From Botryosphaeria dothidea (Eukaryota > Ascomycota > Dothideomycetes > Botryosphaeriales > Botryosphaeriaceae): a DNA stretch of 64,000 nucleotides. This document shows, piece after piece, positions 22,963-34,663 of this stretch. The position numbers were made by a program, and so were the translations under genes. Under the pieces are notes generated by a model, which did no database searches, had not been told where the DNA came from, and saw only the letters and a program-made list of their open reading frames with translations. The stretch covers positions 1,054,001 to 1,118,000 of the forward strand of contig WWBZ02000009.1 in the NCBI GenBank assembly GCA_011503125.2. The letters are read 5' to 3'. The stretch's first letter is position 1. The number at the start of each line of letters is the position of its first letter.

Positions 22963-25422
22963 TCATGGCCTGGAAGGTTCCAGTGTAATACGATGATTGC
23001 CAGCCCCGACATTTTGCACTCTCAAAAATCCGTGCCGAACATCAGTCGATGTCTTCTCCACACCATCAATCATCACAACTACGTCTTCTGCGCGGAGCCC
23101 GAACAATGGCGCATAGATTGTCCCGACCGTCCCTGCCGGAACGTTTAAATTCGCCTTCCATGCCCCATCACTTCCAGCCTCCCATTCCGCCGTAAAGTCA
23201 ACCATCACCGTTTGGAACCCGCTTCTCGCCCATGTCACTCCGGCTCCCATGACCTTTGGCTAAAACGCCCAGTCCCCATCCCCGTCCGGCACATCTACCC
23301 CAACCGCCGCCTTCAGTGCCACCAAATCTGCCAACAACGAATACACCGGCCTGGTGCTCCACGCGTGCTCGTGTGACACGAACCCCTCCGCATCCCCATA
23401 AAACGGATACCTCAATCCCCCATCGACGCCGTACCCTTCTATGTAAGTCGTTGCGCTGAATTTCTCTAGCATGTACCCCCAAGTCCGCCGCACCAGGTCG
23501 ACCCCGGGTCCCGCATCCTCCGGGCGGGCGGCAAACTGCGCGCGCACCTCCTGCGATGTGACGAACGGCGACACGGCGCCGGGCAGCTCGGGTGCAGGCG
23601 GGCCGAACGGCGCGAGCGCGCTCGACGGAGTCCGTTACGTTGAAGTGGATGGCGGCGCCGGCGGTCGTGGTGTTGTCGCGGTAGAGCGAAGCGGCGGGGT
23701 CCTACAGCAGGGTGTTGACTGTGGTTTTGACGCGAGCGGCTGCGGCCAGCCATACTTCGCCGCTGGTCGAAGCGGTGGACAGATTAGGGTCAAGGATGTG
23801 AGAGAGGCGGGTGGTAGATGGCGTTGAGGGCGGTGTTGGCGCCACCCTGACCGACGCGCACCAAGTCGGCCGTCTTGGTGCCGTGGAAGAGGTTGGTGGC
23901 GGTGTTGGTGAAGAGAAAGGTCGCTTTGATGCCCCGGACAATCTGAGACCAGTATCTACTGCCGAAGGTGGTATAGTTGCTGAGTTTGATGTACTCGCAG
24001 AAGCTGGCGATTGTCCGCAAATGGTATGTGTCCGAGTTGTAGGCGGAAAGGAAACGTTCCCCAGTGGACATCCGCGTAAGGAAAATATCACGATAGCAGA
24101 TCTTGGAGCTCAATTATTGCGAAAAGAGAGTTTCTCAATGCTTCGAGGTTGTTGGTGTTCTGTGAGACGAAGATGCTTTTGGCCGCAACATCAAGGTCAC
24201 CTGGCCACGGATTACGATCCCGTTTAGCTCCGTCGGCAATGAAGACGGAAGATGGATCCAAACCTTTGACTGCTGAGTTTTGAGACCAGCTGCTGCCAGA
24301 AAGAATATAAAGGTATTCTACTGATGTGTTCGCGCCGATGGTGCAGAGTTGCAAGGTATATACGCCTGCAGCCCATACTCAGTTCAGCAGGTCATCAGAG
24401 CTTGAGAAGTAGCCGGTATAGTGTCCAAGTTGAGCTTCAGGGACGTTTGGCTGCCCGGTGAAATACAAATGCGAGAATTGGAGCTCAACGCTAGTGCGTA
24501 GAAATATGTTCCCTCCTAAAAACAGTGTTAGATAAAGCATGGAGCCGCGCCCCCATTTGAATGGTAGTGTATATGATCGAGCTGCCATGGGAACGTAGAC
24601 GGTTCCATCTGCTGTGCTATAGTGCGTCGAATTATGAGAGGATATCTGTTGGATTTGAGAGTAAAGAGTGTGAGGTCAGAAAAGAGAGTAGATTCTGCCT
24701 GTCTCCTGAAAGGGAGGTTGGTAGGCTTGCTTATATACATAGGTGATAACTACATAACCGAGGATACTAAAGATCCGAGAGAGAGTGCCGATGCGGGGTT
24801 GGGCATCAAAGAGTGTTGTTGTATAAAGGATAGAACATTCGAGATAACTGAGATGCCTGAGGTAGTAAGGCAAGAAAGTCTGACAATATCCCAATAAATT
24901 GTGCGGACTCTGAATAAGTATTGAACAAATGGGTTGTTTGTATAGGGAGTGAAGTTCATCGTAGATTGGCATGAGGAGGAAGAGGGTAGGTGACCCGGTC
25001 CCTCTTATATAGTAGCTATATAACAAATTCTCGGTGTTGACCCTTGGTTCAATCAGACCCTGTTCCTCCCAACAATAAGCAATGCCTAGGCCTTGACATA
25101 GCCCTGAACATGACAGAGATGGGGGACCGAAAGATGAGCAGGCACCATCAAGACACTTAGACTGTATGAAATTGATTGTAGGAACACCAGCAATTAACAA
25201 TCTAAAGTCAAAGGTGATGGAGGCATTTGGCCTGGTCAAGAAGAAGGTAGAGTTCGGCGTGAAAGCGCCGACGCGTGGGGTCGCAGTAACATTTCCAGTG
25301 GCCCGGAAAATAGAACGCGGTTGAATGATACGAGAGGAAGGGCTGTAGATGTAGCTTTGTGGGTTATCCGTCGCAGCTCTTGCAGCTCCGAAAACACAGA
25401 AGAAGATAAACGTTGAGAGCAA
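22963..25422 (-). pseudogene. alpha-L-rhamnosidase (GH78) relic
   Basis: The minus-strand start MLSTFIFFCVFGAARA looks like a signal peptide and is followed by the family N-terminus (SYIYSPSSRIIQPRSI). Further along are QPNVPEAQLG-YTGYFSSSDDLLN, TLQLCTIGANTSVEYLYILS, the hallmark DGAKRDRNPWPGDL, YIEGYGVDGGLRYPFYGD and a C-terminal beta-sandwich ending near 22963. These pieces fall in different frames separated by stops (for example near 24360, 24088 and 23260), so the gene cannot make a whole enzyme. The intact enzyme would be secreted and cut rhamnose from plant glycosides. The 24600-25060 stretch matches the family least well and may hold an insertion or heavier mutation. The gene looks unrelated to polyketide synthesis. 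Confidence 0.75.
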
Positions 25423-26428
25423 ATACCGCGTTACGAAATATTATTGATTTTTCTATGCGTGCAAGGAACGTGAAGCTTTTATACATCTCCATGGCACGTC
25501 TAACCTTCGGTTGGGATGAAAAGATGTCGTACTAAGGGATGGCTGGTAGAAGACTATTCTGAATGGGATTCTGGTTGCGAAGCGGTACTTCAGTAGCACC
25601 TGGATGATTATTCTTAATGCAGTTGGGCATGCGAAGAACTCTAAATGTCGAAAGTAGCGACACCAGGTCCTGCTATAAAGAGCCTGATGCGTCAACACTT
25701 GAGGAGTGGAAATTAACACCGGTCCAAAGATTGAACATCTCAAATTGCTGCAGCGTGGCTGTACGTTTTGTCCCAAGCTTTCCCGCATCAGGCAATTGTT
25801 GCGATCGTCGACACCACTACCGCCGGTGTCAATTGGACCGAATTCGGGATAAAATGAATCCCGAGGAAGGACGTGAAGTCGCACAGGGTCTTGGGTCGTC
25901 TACCTGTTGTGCTCGGTGCTACTTTTTGGAGTGTCGATGGGTAGATTGGAGAAGGCAGTGAAGGTGGCATGTGAGATGGTGTTCAATGGAAAATTGGAGA
26001 AGTGTGCCTTGTCACCGAGATATGACGGTGTGCTTGAGATGATTGAAACTCTGTTTGCGCAACCTACGAGCCAGGATTTCTCTCTAACGCGTCATCACGT
26101 ATGTCTGTTTCGAATGAAATCTCTTTTGCTTCTTGAGGAAACATGAGTGCACCCCGCACCGTTCGTGCGCTGTTCAGCCGCAAATCAGAGTCTGACTATC
26201 CCAGTACGGACCAGAGTACAATGCGGGAGTGACTGCCTATTCCCGCACACCATTGTCCTTAGGCATATGGGGTTATGTACTCGGAGTTAAGCGACACTCA
26301 ACCACGTATCACCATGCTCCACCCTGGAGATAAGAGGAGATTATGTGGAAATAAAGTGCGTGTATTATTTCAATCTTAAATGCTTGGACTTTCTCCGTCG
26401 ACTGTTCTGTATCATCATCATCGTGATC
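25423..26428. promoter_or_regulatory. intergenic region with SDR promoter
   Basis: About 1 kb without a supported gene; frames around 25617-26146 are interrupted and match nothing I recognise. It contains the second promoter-like block with the near-exact motif at 26208-26218. Confidence 0.45.
26204..26248. repeat. promoter-like block, copy 2 of 2
   Basis: Partner of 22091-22135. It contains GGACCAGAGTA (one mismatch to the cluster motif) at 26208-26218, 211 bp upstream of the SDR start codon. Confidence 0.6.
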
Positions 26429-27330
26429 ATGTCTCTCGTCTGGTTCATCACCGGAGCATCATCCGGCATTGGGCTGGAGCTCGCACTCACCGCCTCTCGC
26501 GCTGGACATACCGTGATAGGCGCCATGCGCGACCGTTCCCGCTCTAAAGACGCCGTCGCTGCCATCGAGTCGGCAGGTGGGAGGTGTGTGGTGCTCGACG
26601 TGGGGCAGGTCGACTCAATTTCTGTCATCGTGCAGAGCATTCTTCAGCAGGAGGGAAAAATTGACGTCCTGGTCAACAATGCCGGATACTCGCTCCTCAG
26701 CGCCGTCGAAGACATGACGTGAGTGGTCTTCCCCACATATCTCCCGCCATCACCTCTTACACTCAGTCCAGCCTCCCCGAAACCCGAGAACAGATGGAAG
26801 TCAACTTCTTCGGCCCACTCGCCCTCATGCAGGCCGTCATCCCACACATGCGCACTCGGAAGACCGGAAAAATCATCAACATATCCAGTGTTGCGGGCCT
26901 CTCTGCCCTTCCCAGCTGCGGTCTTTACTCAGCATCGAAGATGGCGTTGGAAGGCGTGTCCGAGTGCCTCTCGCACGAGCTCAGCCCCTTTGGCATTCGC
27001 GTGCACATCGTTGAACCCAGTGCCTTCAGGTCAAACTTTCTGCACGCCGGCGTCTACACGAAGAAGCCAATGACAGCTGAGTATGAGGGCACCCCATTAG
27101 CTGCTGTCCTTGGCAAGTTCGACACCATGAGGGGCATGCAGAAGGGTGACCCGAAGAAAGCGGCCAAGGTCATCTTTGAGACTGCGGTGGATGGAGAGAA
27201 GCTGGATAATCCTTTGAGGCTGCCCTTGGGATATGATGGTATCGAAAGAATGGAGGCGAAGATTGATCTACTGATCAAGGATTTGGGCAAGACGCGGGCC
27301 GTTACGCAGACCACCAACATCGAAGAGTAG
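26429..27330 (+). CDS. short-chain dehydrogenase/reductase (classical SDR)
   Basis: Two exons (26429-26718 and 26772-27330) give 282 aa. Motifs: cofactor loop TGASSGIG at residues 8-15, NNAG, the serine in NISSVAG, and the catalytic pair in YSASK. An Arg-rich segment after the first beta strands (AMRDRSRS) favours NADPH over NADH. The C-terminal part (RLPLGYDGIERMEAKID) is that of the fungal versicolorin-reductase-like or ketoreductase-like SDRs often annotated as oxidoreductases in clusters. It could reduce or oxidise a ketone or alcohol of the polyketide-derived product. The single intron has a GTGAGT donor and CAG acceptor. It is intact, unlike its neighbours on either side, and has a near-exact cluster motif in its promoter. 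Confidence 0.9.
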
Positions 27331-28208
27331 ATTTTGGACTGTGCCGATTGTGGAAGGACTCAGTACTTGAGATTGAAACCATAGGTACAGACGCTTGGGG
27401 CAATGAAAAAAGTAATAACTTTTATGTATTTCCTCGGGTTTATTGCTCTTTCCCATCGGGCTCATAAAACTCCCGCACGCCGAAATCACCCGGAGAAATC
27501 TGATCAAAACTTGAAAGCGGCACGTAGCAGCACGTCAACGGAAGCGAGTCGTTGGGTTTGACAGCACCTCTGCAAGTAGATATCATATTCAAACTTCAAG
27601 GTTTCTGTATTGCTCAAGGCGTTGGTAATGTTTCCGCACTACTCTGGCTTCAGGAACCGAGGTATCATGATGGGAAACATAGATTGAGAAAGCGGAGCGT
27701 CTTCGGTTGTTTTACTGGACAGAATCCCATTGGAAAAAAGAACTTTGCTCGCTGAATTGAGTTAGGAGGGTAGAAAGACTTGATAGTGGCAATCTCGGCG
27801 CTCCGAATCGTCCAGGCCGCTCCTGGTTGCGCTTAAGGTGTGGTCGTGCGGGGTCTCATGCCCAGGAAAACAACAGCGGCTGTACACGCATGATCGCCGA
27901 GCACTTGAATTACTGCAGGATTGTCTCGCCTACCATGCCGTATTTAAGCGCCCATGACTGCCAGATTTCGAAGCAGCCGTGGGCACTAGCGATGCGGCAT
28001 TCACAATCACTTCTGGATGGCCTCCGCCTTCTTGGAACCCCAGCTTGTCCGCGGACTCCGGGCCAGGCTGTTAGTAAAGCATACCGAGGTGTGAGATGAT
28101 TGGCCATGGAATCATCACTCATTGTGATCAACAATAATTGCTTTCCTTTGTCAACCTTTCCATCGATCAAGTGTCCAATTTCTCATAGCCACCAATAGCA
28201 GTAGTCAC
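27331..28208. other. intergenic region, nothing recognised
   Basis: About 0.9 kb with only short frames on both strands and no domain, repeat or cluster motif seen. Confidence 0.5.
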
Positions 28209-29949
28209 ATGGCAGAGGCCGCTTTGATATAGAACTTGGCCAAGTACGAAGCAGAACATCAGACAGAACAGCATAATGACAGCCTGGCCCAATACATCGA
28301 CGCTGGCAAGTCCGACAAACTCAAGCAGTACGGCGCAGACCCCTGACTGAGCACGACAACAACAGACAGAAACAGCCCCCTCCCCCCATTGAAGACGGTA
28401 GCTACATCAAGGTACTCATCCTGGGGGCGGCGTCCTGACGTTTGCTGTGCGCTTCATCGAATGTGGCGCTTTTAAGGCCGACGATTCGTCTTCGCCGATG
28501 CGGCCGGCGGCTTCGGTCGCGTGTGTGACTGGAACCGGAACCCTGGGCTCATGTGCGGCGTCCGACGCGATGGGTACCTGTCCCTGCTCGAAGAAACTAA
28601 GTACGTACGCACTTAAGCGCTGGTATGCTTATGATCCCGAGCTGAGGGCGACTGTGGCTATCGACTGTTCGGGAATCCATTTGGGACGAGAATACCTCAG
28701 AATGGGTGCATACCATCATCAGACAAGCTGATAGTAGCTCCGAGGAGATTTTGACACTCAGGTCCGGCTTTCACATCTTGATCTCCGGCCTTTTGACGAG
28801 ACAGAAGCTGCCCAAGTTCCCGGCCTGGTCGACTTTGACGGCCACGTTTTCTACACTGCTCTCTGGGGCTACGAATTCACCGGTATCTCTCCGGAAGACC
28901 CAAGTCTTTCAAATTTCAAACAGAAACGTATTGAATTTCTTGGTACGGGAGCGATTGGTGTGCAGGCCGTTCCACAGCTCGCGTAGTGGTCCAAAAAGCT
29001 CTACATAATCCAGCGAATTCCAGAATCTGTCTCTAAGCGAGGATAGGACTCGACTGATACGGAACATTGGCACAAAGACACGAGGAAGAAGGGCTAGCAG
29101 CGCGAATGGCGCAAGAATATGGCAGCTCGCCTCGGCAACGACCCAGCAGTGACCACGGACATCGACCGGGATGGCTGGACATCCTTCCCATCCCTCTCCG
29201 GCCTCGTCGGCGGCCCAGCCGCAGCCGAACTGACCCGCGAGACCGCCGAGGCCCACGTATTCTCCATCCTCCAATTAGACTTCCCGCGCCAGGAAGCCGT
29301 CTGCGTCCACTTCTCCGAGGTGGTAAGGGATCCGACCGTCGCCGGGGCGCTGAACCTGTGGTATCCGGGCTGGTGCAAGCGCCTGTGCTTCTACAACGAG
29401 TATCTGCCGGCCTTCAACAGGCTTAACGTTGAGCTGGTTGATATTGATGGTAAGGAAGTCGAGTGGTGTATGGGTACGGGCATTGTTTTTGACGGTAAGC
29501 AGTTTGGCGTTGACGTGCTCATTCTTGGTACTGGCTTTGAGCCGTGGGCAGCGGGCAGCCCAGAATACCGGGCCAACGTCACAATCAAGGGGTACGGCGG
29601 TGTAGACTTCGACGAGATGTGATCGGCTGGCGTTGGTACTCTGCACGGCGTGCTTTCTCAAGGCTTTCCTGCCGGCATGACGCAGGCGGGACGATGATGA
29701 ATGTTGTGCATGCGATGGAAGTCACTGCGCAGCACTTGGCATAAAAAGATTGGCCTTGGTAGCGGACAAAAGCTGGTTATAGAGCCCACTGCAGAAGGCG
29801 AGGAGGACTGGACGATGAAGACTGTGAACAAAGCGTGCGCTCTTGACGGTCTAACCATCTGCACCCCAAGCTATAGGACAAAAGAGGGTGCTTTGTCAAA
29901 CGTTGAGTCCCCTGAGGGACAGCTGAAGATGGCGAAGGGGTCTGTCTAA
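28209..29949 (+). pseudogene. Baeyer-Villiger monooxygenase relic
   Basis: Starts with an ATG at 28209 and meets a TAG at about 28230. The family N-terminus (LAKYEAEHQTEQ, QYIDAGKSDKLKQYGADP) is followed by several frame changes before an FAD-binding region (degraded VFADAAGGFGR) and a clear C-terminal part from 29119: TSFPSLSGLVGGPAA, NEYLPAFNRLNVELVD, FGVDVLILGTGFEPW, then IEPTAEGEEDWTMK and TPSYRTKEGALSNVESPE. The parts lie in different frames with stops, so no functional enzyme is made. An intact relative would insert oxygen beside a ketone using FAD and NADPH. Homology of the pieces is clear even though the cofactor motifs are poor. Confidence 0.82.
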
Positions 29950-30819
29950 GACGCAGTAGAGCCCTGTGCAGCGTCTAGTGTTGATGCCTACATTCAAGAT
30001 CTGTGGATCATACACGAAAGGAAGGATGCAGCGAGCTCCATCAGTAGAACAAGTTTAAGAGTTTCCGTTTTTTGATGTCGGGTTCATGGATGATATCTGC
30101 CGAGCGGAAGTCAATTCGGAACTTCTGAAGATAGCCAGTGGTGGCGCAGATGGGCGAGACCCACACAAACTGCACGGACACATCCTTATCACTTGTCTTC
30201 TCAGTGGTCATCTTGCAAATCAATGCAATGCTGCAGGTTACTTGGATGATAGATTGTGGACCCGGTTGTCGTAAATGTGCGTCATTGAGGCTTTCAAGCC
30301 TTGCAGAATCCGGCTTATCTATCACGACAGGATTCGAGGGGCGCCCAGTCTGACTCAAAGAGTGGAGAATATGCTCAGAAATAGTGTTTTTTACCGTCGC
30401 CCTTCAGGATCAGCACTATTAAGTACTAAACTGAGCCGAGGCTGAAAAGCGAAGAGGCAATCAACACTCGTCGGGTTCCCCAAAACACAATCACTCTTCT
30501 TCGAAGACATGTGCGTAATCCCCACTAACCTGATCGACACGGTCTATCTTGGATATTGATCGAGAGGACCTGAAACTTATAAATTTTTAGACGTGTTTTA
30601 GATCTGGTTGACGAGAGTATGAAAATTGATTCAGGCATACAAATGTTGATTTGTCGACAATGTGTTTACTTGCAACTAAAATCGTGATTCGGCTCTTAAG
30701 TGGTATGCGTTGTTCGTTGCGGGACCTGCCGATCATGTTGTACCCAGCCATTCTTACTATCTACCACGATCTGGAAGTCCTTTCTAGACCGTAATTTCGT
30801 TCAGACACGGTGCATGGCG
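29950..30819. other. intergenic region, nothing recognised
   Basis: About 0.9 kb; AT-richer in 30530-30680. No supported gene or motif. Confidence 0.45.
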
Positions 30820-32465
30820 TCCACTTTTCCTACAGTTCCAAGCGCGAATACTCACCATAAGCCCTATCGAACTTCAAACCACCCGCACGGAACCTTTGGA
30901 AAACGTCGTTAGGATCGTACTTGGCCGAGAAATCCCGCAAAAGCTCAGCTGCTTTCCCGCCATAGCTCCCCAACGGGTTCTGGAACTAGCTGGCGTAGTT
31001 CACTTTAGAACTTATGGTCCTTCCCTATCTCTTCCGCCTTCTCCCCGGTCGCTCTTAGAATATCTTGGGCCAGCTGGTAGTCACTCGGCGCCGTCCAGGT
31101 GGCTGAAGCGCAACGCCGGTTGAACAGCAAGAGCGGCTCGTCTGAGTGGCTGAGGGAGCCGGTACTGGCGCCATAACGCTCGCGTGCGAGAAGCCGCATG
31201 TTGGGCGAGATTGTCTGGATGCAGTCAGTTGCGGCGAAGCCGGGGATGTTGCCGCTAGCGAGGAGCTTGTTCGATTTGGCGATGAATTGGACCACGAAGA
31301 AGCGGAGGAGCGCAAGGTCATGCTGGGTAACGAGAGCCTAATATGAGTTGTAGTTGCTGCGCGGGGATAGTTTTGCCATGTCGATGGTGAGGTCCGACAT
31401 GTTGCGGATGCCGGTCTCGTCGACGACGGCAGGCAGGTCCATGAAGGGCTTCAGGGGCGTTGCTGGAGACTTCTCGACGGGAACGCTGTATTCGGAGTCG
31501 TTGGCAAAAATCCAGTTTCTTTCGTGCATGCCCGTATTGATGATCACGGAGACCTGTGGGTGCTTGCCGGTAGACACGGTGGCGTACTTGTGGAAGACGT
31601 CAAGGACACCATCGAGTTCAGCCAGCGTATATACTCGCATGCCTTCCCAAATGCCCTTTTGTGGAACCGACTCGAGTGTGCAATAGGTGGCCATGCCGAA
31701 GTTGGTGTCTCCGCCGCGAAGCACCTTAAAGAGGTCGGCATTCTACCTGGTACTCGGTGTGGTGATAGTGCCATTGTCGAGCACGACTTCGTAGGATCGA
31801 ATATTCTCTGTGGCCCAGCAATACTGACCCGACAGAAGCAATATGCCATCTAAAGTGAATGGAAATGTTAGTATTGCGGTCCTCAGAGAAGTCAAATTCT
31901 GTCAAGCTTGGCCAGCTCGATGCACAACCCTCCTTGAATGCCGGATTCTCCGCTGAACCTACCATGCCCTTCACTCTTTATCGCGAAGGGACAGTTGGCA
32001 TACTGGGCTCCAACGAGAGCAAGTGAGATGTCGCCGGTGCTTGCGGACTGGAAGACGTGTGCCTGGGTAGTCTCGGCCTACAATTTATGTCAGCAGCCGT
32101 ATCGTGCCTTTTCGTAAAAGGCAGTGCTGAGGAGGTAGACTTGGCCGGGTCGAATAATTCAGAGGAGATCACACTTTGATCAGCGAAGGCTTTGGTGTGG
32201 GTAAACAGAAGAGTGAACCATGGACACTAGAATACTGCTCTCTGAGTAGATAATGCGTGGACACATGCTCACAGAGTCTGGCGCGACCTACCGCAACAGC
32301 GCAATGGGATTTCTCGGAAAACGTTTGCCCCTCCTGACCGGGAAATAGAGTTTGTTGGTTGATTTCTGCGCCCCAGGCGGCTTGTGCGAAGATGGATAAA
32401 AGCGAGCCACCACGAAAAAGTTCCTCATCAATGATCTTAACCGGTTTCTCAAAGTGAATGTTCAC
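30820..32465 (-). pseudogene. FAD-linked oxidoreductase (BBE-like) relic
   Basis: Minus-strand pieces of a berberine-bridge-enzyme-like flavoprotein: an N-terminal part from 32465, a middle with NIRSYEVVLDNGTITT and FKVLRGGDTNFGMATY (the FAD-domain end), a substrate-domain part ending AKLSPRSNYNSY, and the typical C-terminal KYDPNDVFQRFRAGG followed by KFDRAYG near 30840-30900. The frame changes and stops between 31750-32160 and near 31000 and 31340 break it. The family is usually secreted or vesicular and oxidises alcohols or closes rings in secondary metabolism. It probably once belonged to the same pathway as the neighbouring relics. Confidence 0.8.
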
Positions 32466-33039
32466 AGCTTGATTGATCCAGAGCTCTTAGAAATGTATGT
32501 TATACCACTATTAAGAAGAGAATATGATCGATAGAAAAGATTCCGTTCTTTAATTGGAGCCTGACTTACTATCCCGCGTCATGGAATCCCGGAGAAAGGC
32601 GGCCACGTTACGCAGAGCCCAAACAATCCGTGCCGTCCAGTGTGATCATGACAATACTTCAACGCTTAGATTCTACTGACTATCCACGTCTAATCACTGT
32701 AGTTATGCAAGGGATTCCGATCTCCATCAATCACGCCATATCGTACGGCGCTTAGATATGCCTTCAAAGTCATACAACGTGAGGTTACTGAGCAGTGTTC
32801 GGAAAATGTGCAGCGGAGGGCGGCCCACCGAAACTCAAACCTGCCAGGATGTTGAGCACATTGGCTCTGCTATTGGATATCCCATTGTATCAATGGCATT
32901 ACGTTCAGTCATGGGTGATGACAAAAAGGCCACGCCATGATCAAAGTTGTCTTGGGGGCATTACATAACCACGCCATATTCACCTGCGCCATGTGTTGAT
33001 AAGCATAACGACAAACGCATCCGCCTCCTCCGCAGCCAC
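32466..33039. other. intergenic region, nothing recognised
   Basis: About 0.6 kb between two minus-strand relics; no gene or motif supported. Confidence 0.45.
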
Positions 33040-34663
33040 CCCATAGCCCCCTCAACCAAGACAGTACGATCCGCTCATCCCGACCACCCGCGACAGTCCG
33101 TCCAGCCTTAAGAAATCCTCAGGCGCACCCCAAACTTCCTTCAACAGCCCAAATCCGTGCGTCAAAAGCCCCATCGGCGGACTGAAACCCCCCCCCCCAT
33201 ATTCGCCTCAATCCGCGCCCGCTGCTCATCCGTTCGCGCGTACGACCCGACCACGTCCGTAGGCCACCACGTCGTGTCTTCCCATGTCGTGCCCTTGACG
33301 TGATCCATAGCGTCCAGTGTATCGTCCACAAGCGGCCCCGCGACGGTACGCAAACGGCCGGCGTCATCCGCCCGCTGCAATTACACGGAGTGCAGGAAGA
33401 AGAGGAGGGTATTCCACACAATGCAGGTAGACGCTGTCATTGGCGGCTCGCCCAACCCGGCCCGAGCCTTCAGGACGCGATGGCGTGCCGCAGCGATGTG
33501 AGCTGCGCCGCGGTGCCGAGGTTTGCGCTCGTCAAAACCTCGAGCGTGCGGGCGGCGTGGAAGTGGTGAAGGGCTGGATACCGCTCGGAAAGAGCCATGG
33601 CGCAGCCGAAATGGGCGCCGAAGGTCTCGTGGATCTTGAGGAGCTGGGCATGGTCTTGTTGAGAGAGTTGGACTGGGTCACTTTTCTTGTCGTCGGGCTG
33701 GGGGAGGCGCAGGCCCGATAGGGATTGTAGAAAGGCAGTGTGCTCGAGGAAGTGGCTGATCAGGTCGATTTGGCTGTTTGTGTGCTTTACCTCGAACATC
33801 CTGGCCAGGGGATGGCTCGCTGGAGGTGAAGCTGTAGAGCTCCGGTGGTGTTGCCTCCGATACACTGTGGTGGCGGGATTCAAAGGTCAGACATCTACTT
33901 TCAACTCACGTCGTGTTAGGCCAGAAGAAATATTACGACCACAAGGCTAAGCGTGTCGTCGGTTGATGCTGAACTGTTGACGCTCCGCTTCTTCAAAACC
34001 TGTTGTAGACCGGCGATTGACCGGAGGACGAATGCGGTTGTGGCCTCCCGGATGGTTGGGTTGCTGTCCGTCGAGGCTGCTAGATGCACACCGCCTACGG
34101 ACAGGATTCCGTCAGGAATGAGTACATCTGAAGCCGCTAATTGTAGAATAGTGCTCTTTCAGATGTTGGAGAAGCCGGGTTTTTGAGAGATCAAGCGCGC
34201 AGATGTAATACCGCAGAATTCTCTGTGATCTCAAGTCGAGGGCGGACCAGGTGTAACCGACAGTGAATACGGGAAAAAAAATCTCGGCCTGAGTTTTGTC
34301 CGTGTTTGCTTAGGAAGACCCTGATCTGGTGATAATTTTGGAGAGCACGACGGTCCAGTATGCGATTCATATCTGCTTGGAAAGGAAGGTGGCGATGCCG
34401 AAGAGGAAGTGACATCACATGACCGTTCTGTGAATTTTGGCCAAGGGCTGCGGAAGACTCTCAATGGCCTCTCGCGACGGCGTAAATTTACGCCATGCAA
34501 ATCCATTTGATTGCAGCCATGTGCATTGCAAGCCAAGTTCAGTGCAGCTCCTGCAGATAAGCTTCTCCTTAGTGCACCTCTTCCGCCGCAGTCGACAACA
34601 AAGACGACTAGTTTTGGCCAGCGACTTCCTCGGAGGAACGTTCACCATTGTGGGAGGCCTCAT
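33040..34663 (-). pseudogene. Zn2Cys6 transcription factor relic
   Basis: Near 34620-34550 a zinc-cluster segment reads RLCCRLRRKRC and ICRSCTELGLQCTW; the usual first CxxC is not intact, so at least one zinc ligand is lost. The body continues in shifting frames to 33883-33470 (SHFLEHTAFLQSLSGL, a helical region as in Fungal_trans_2 proteins) and ends near 33040 with TTWWPTDVVGSYARTDEQR and, after another frame change, GLLTHGFGLLKEVWGAPEDF. The last frame change coincides with a run of eleven C at 33188-33198. It may have been a second pathway regulator. It is clearly not functional in this sequence, unless some of the shifts are assembly errors. Confidence 0.65.

Noticed and set aside
22963..25422. 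functional GH78 rhamnosidase with many introns
   Set aside because: The frame changes are not bounded by plausible donor and acceptor sites, and stops interrupt conserved blocks.
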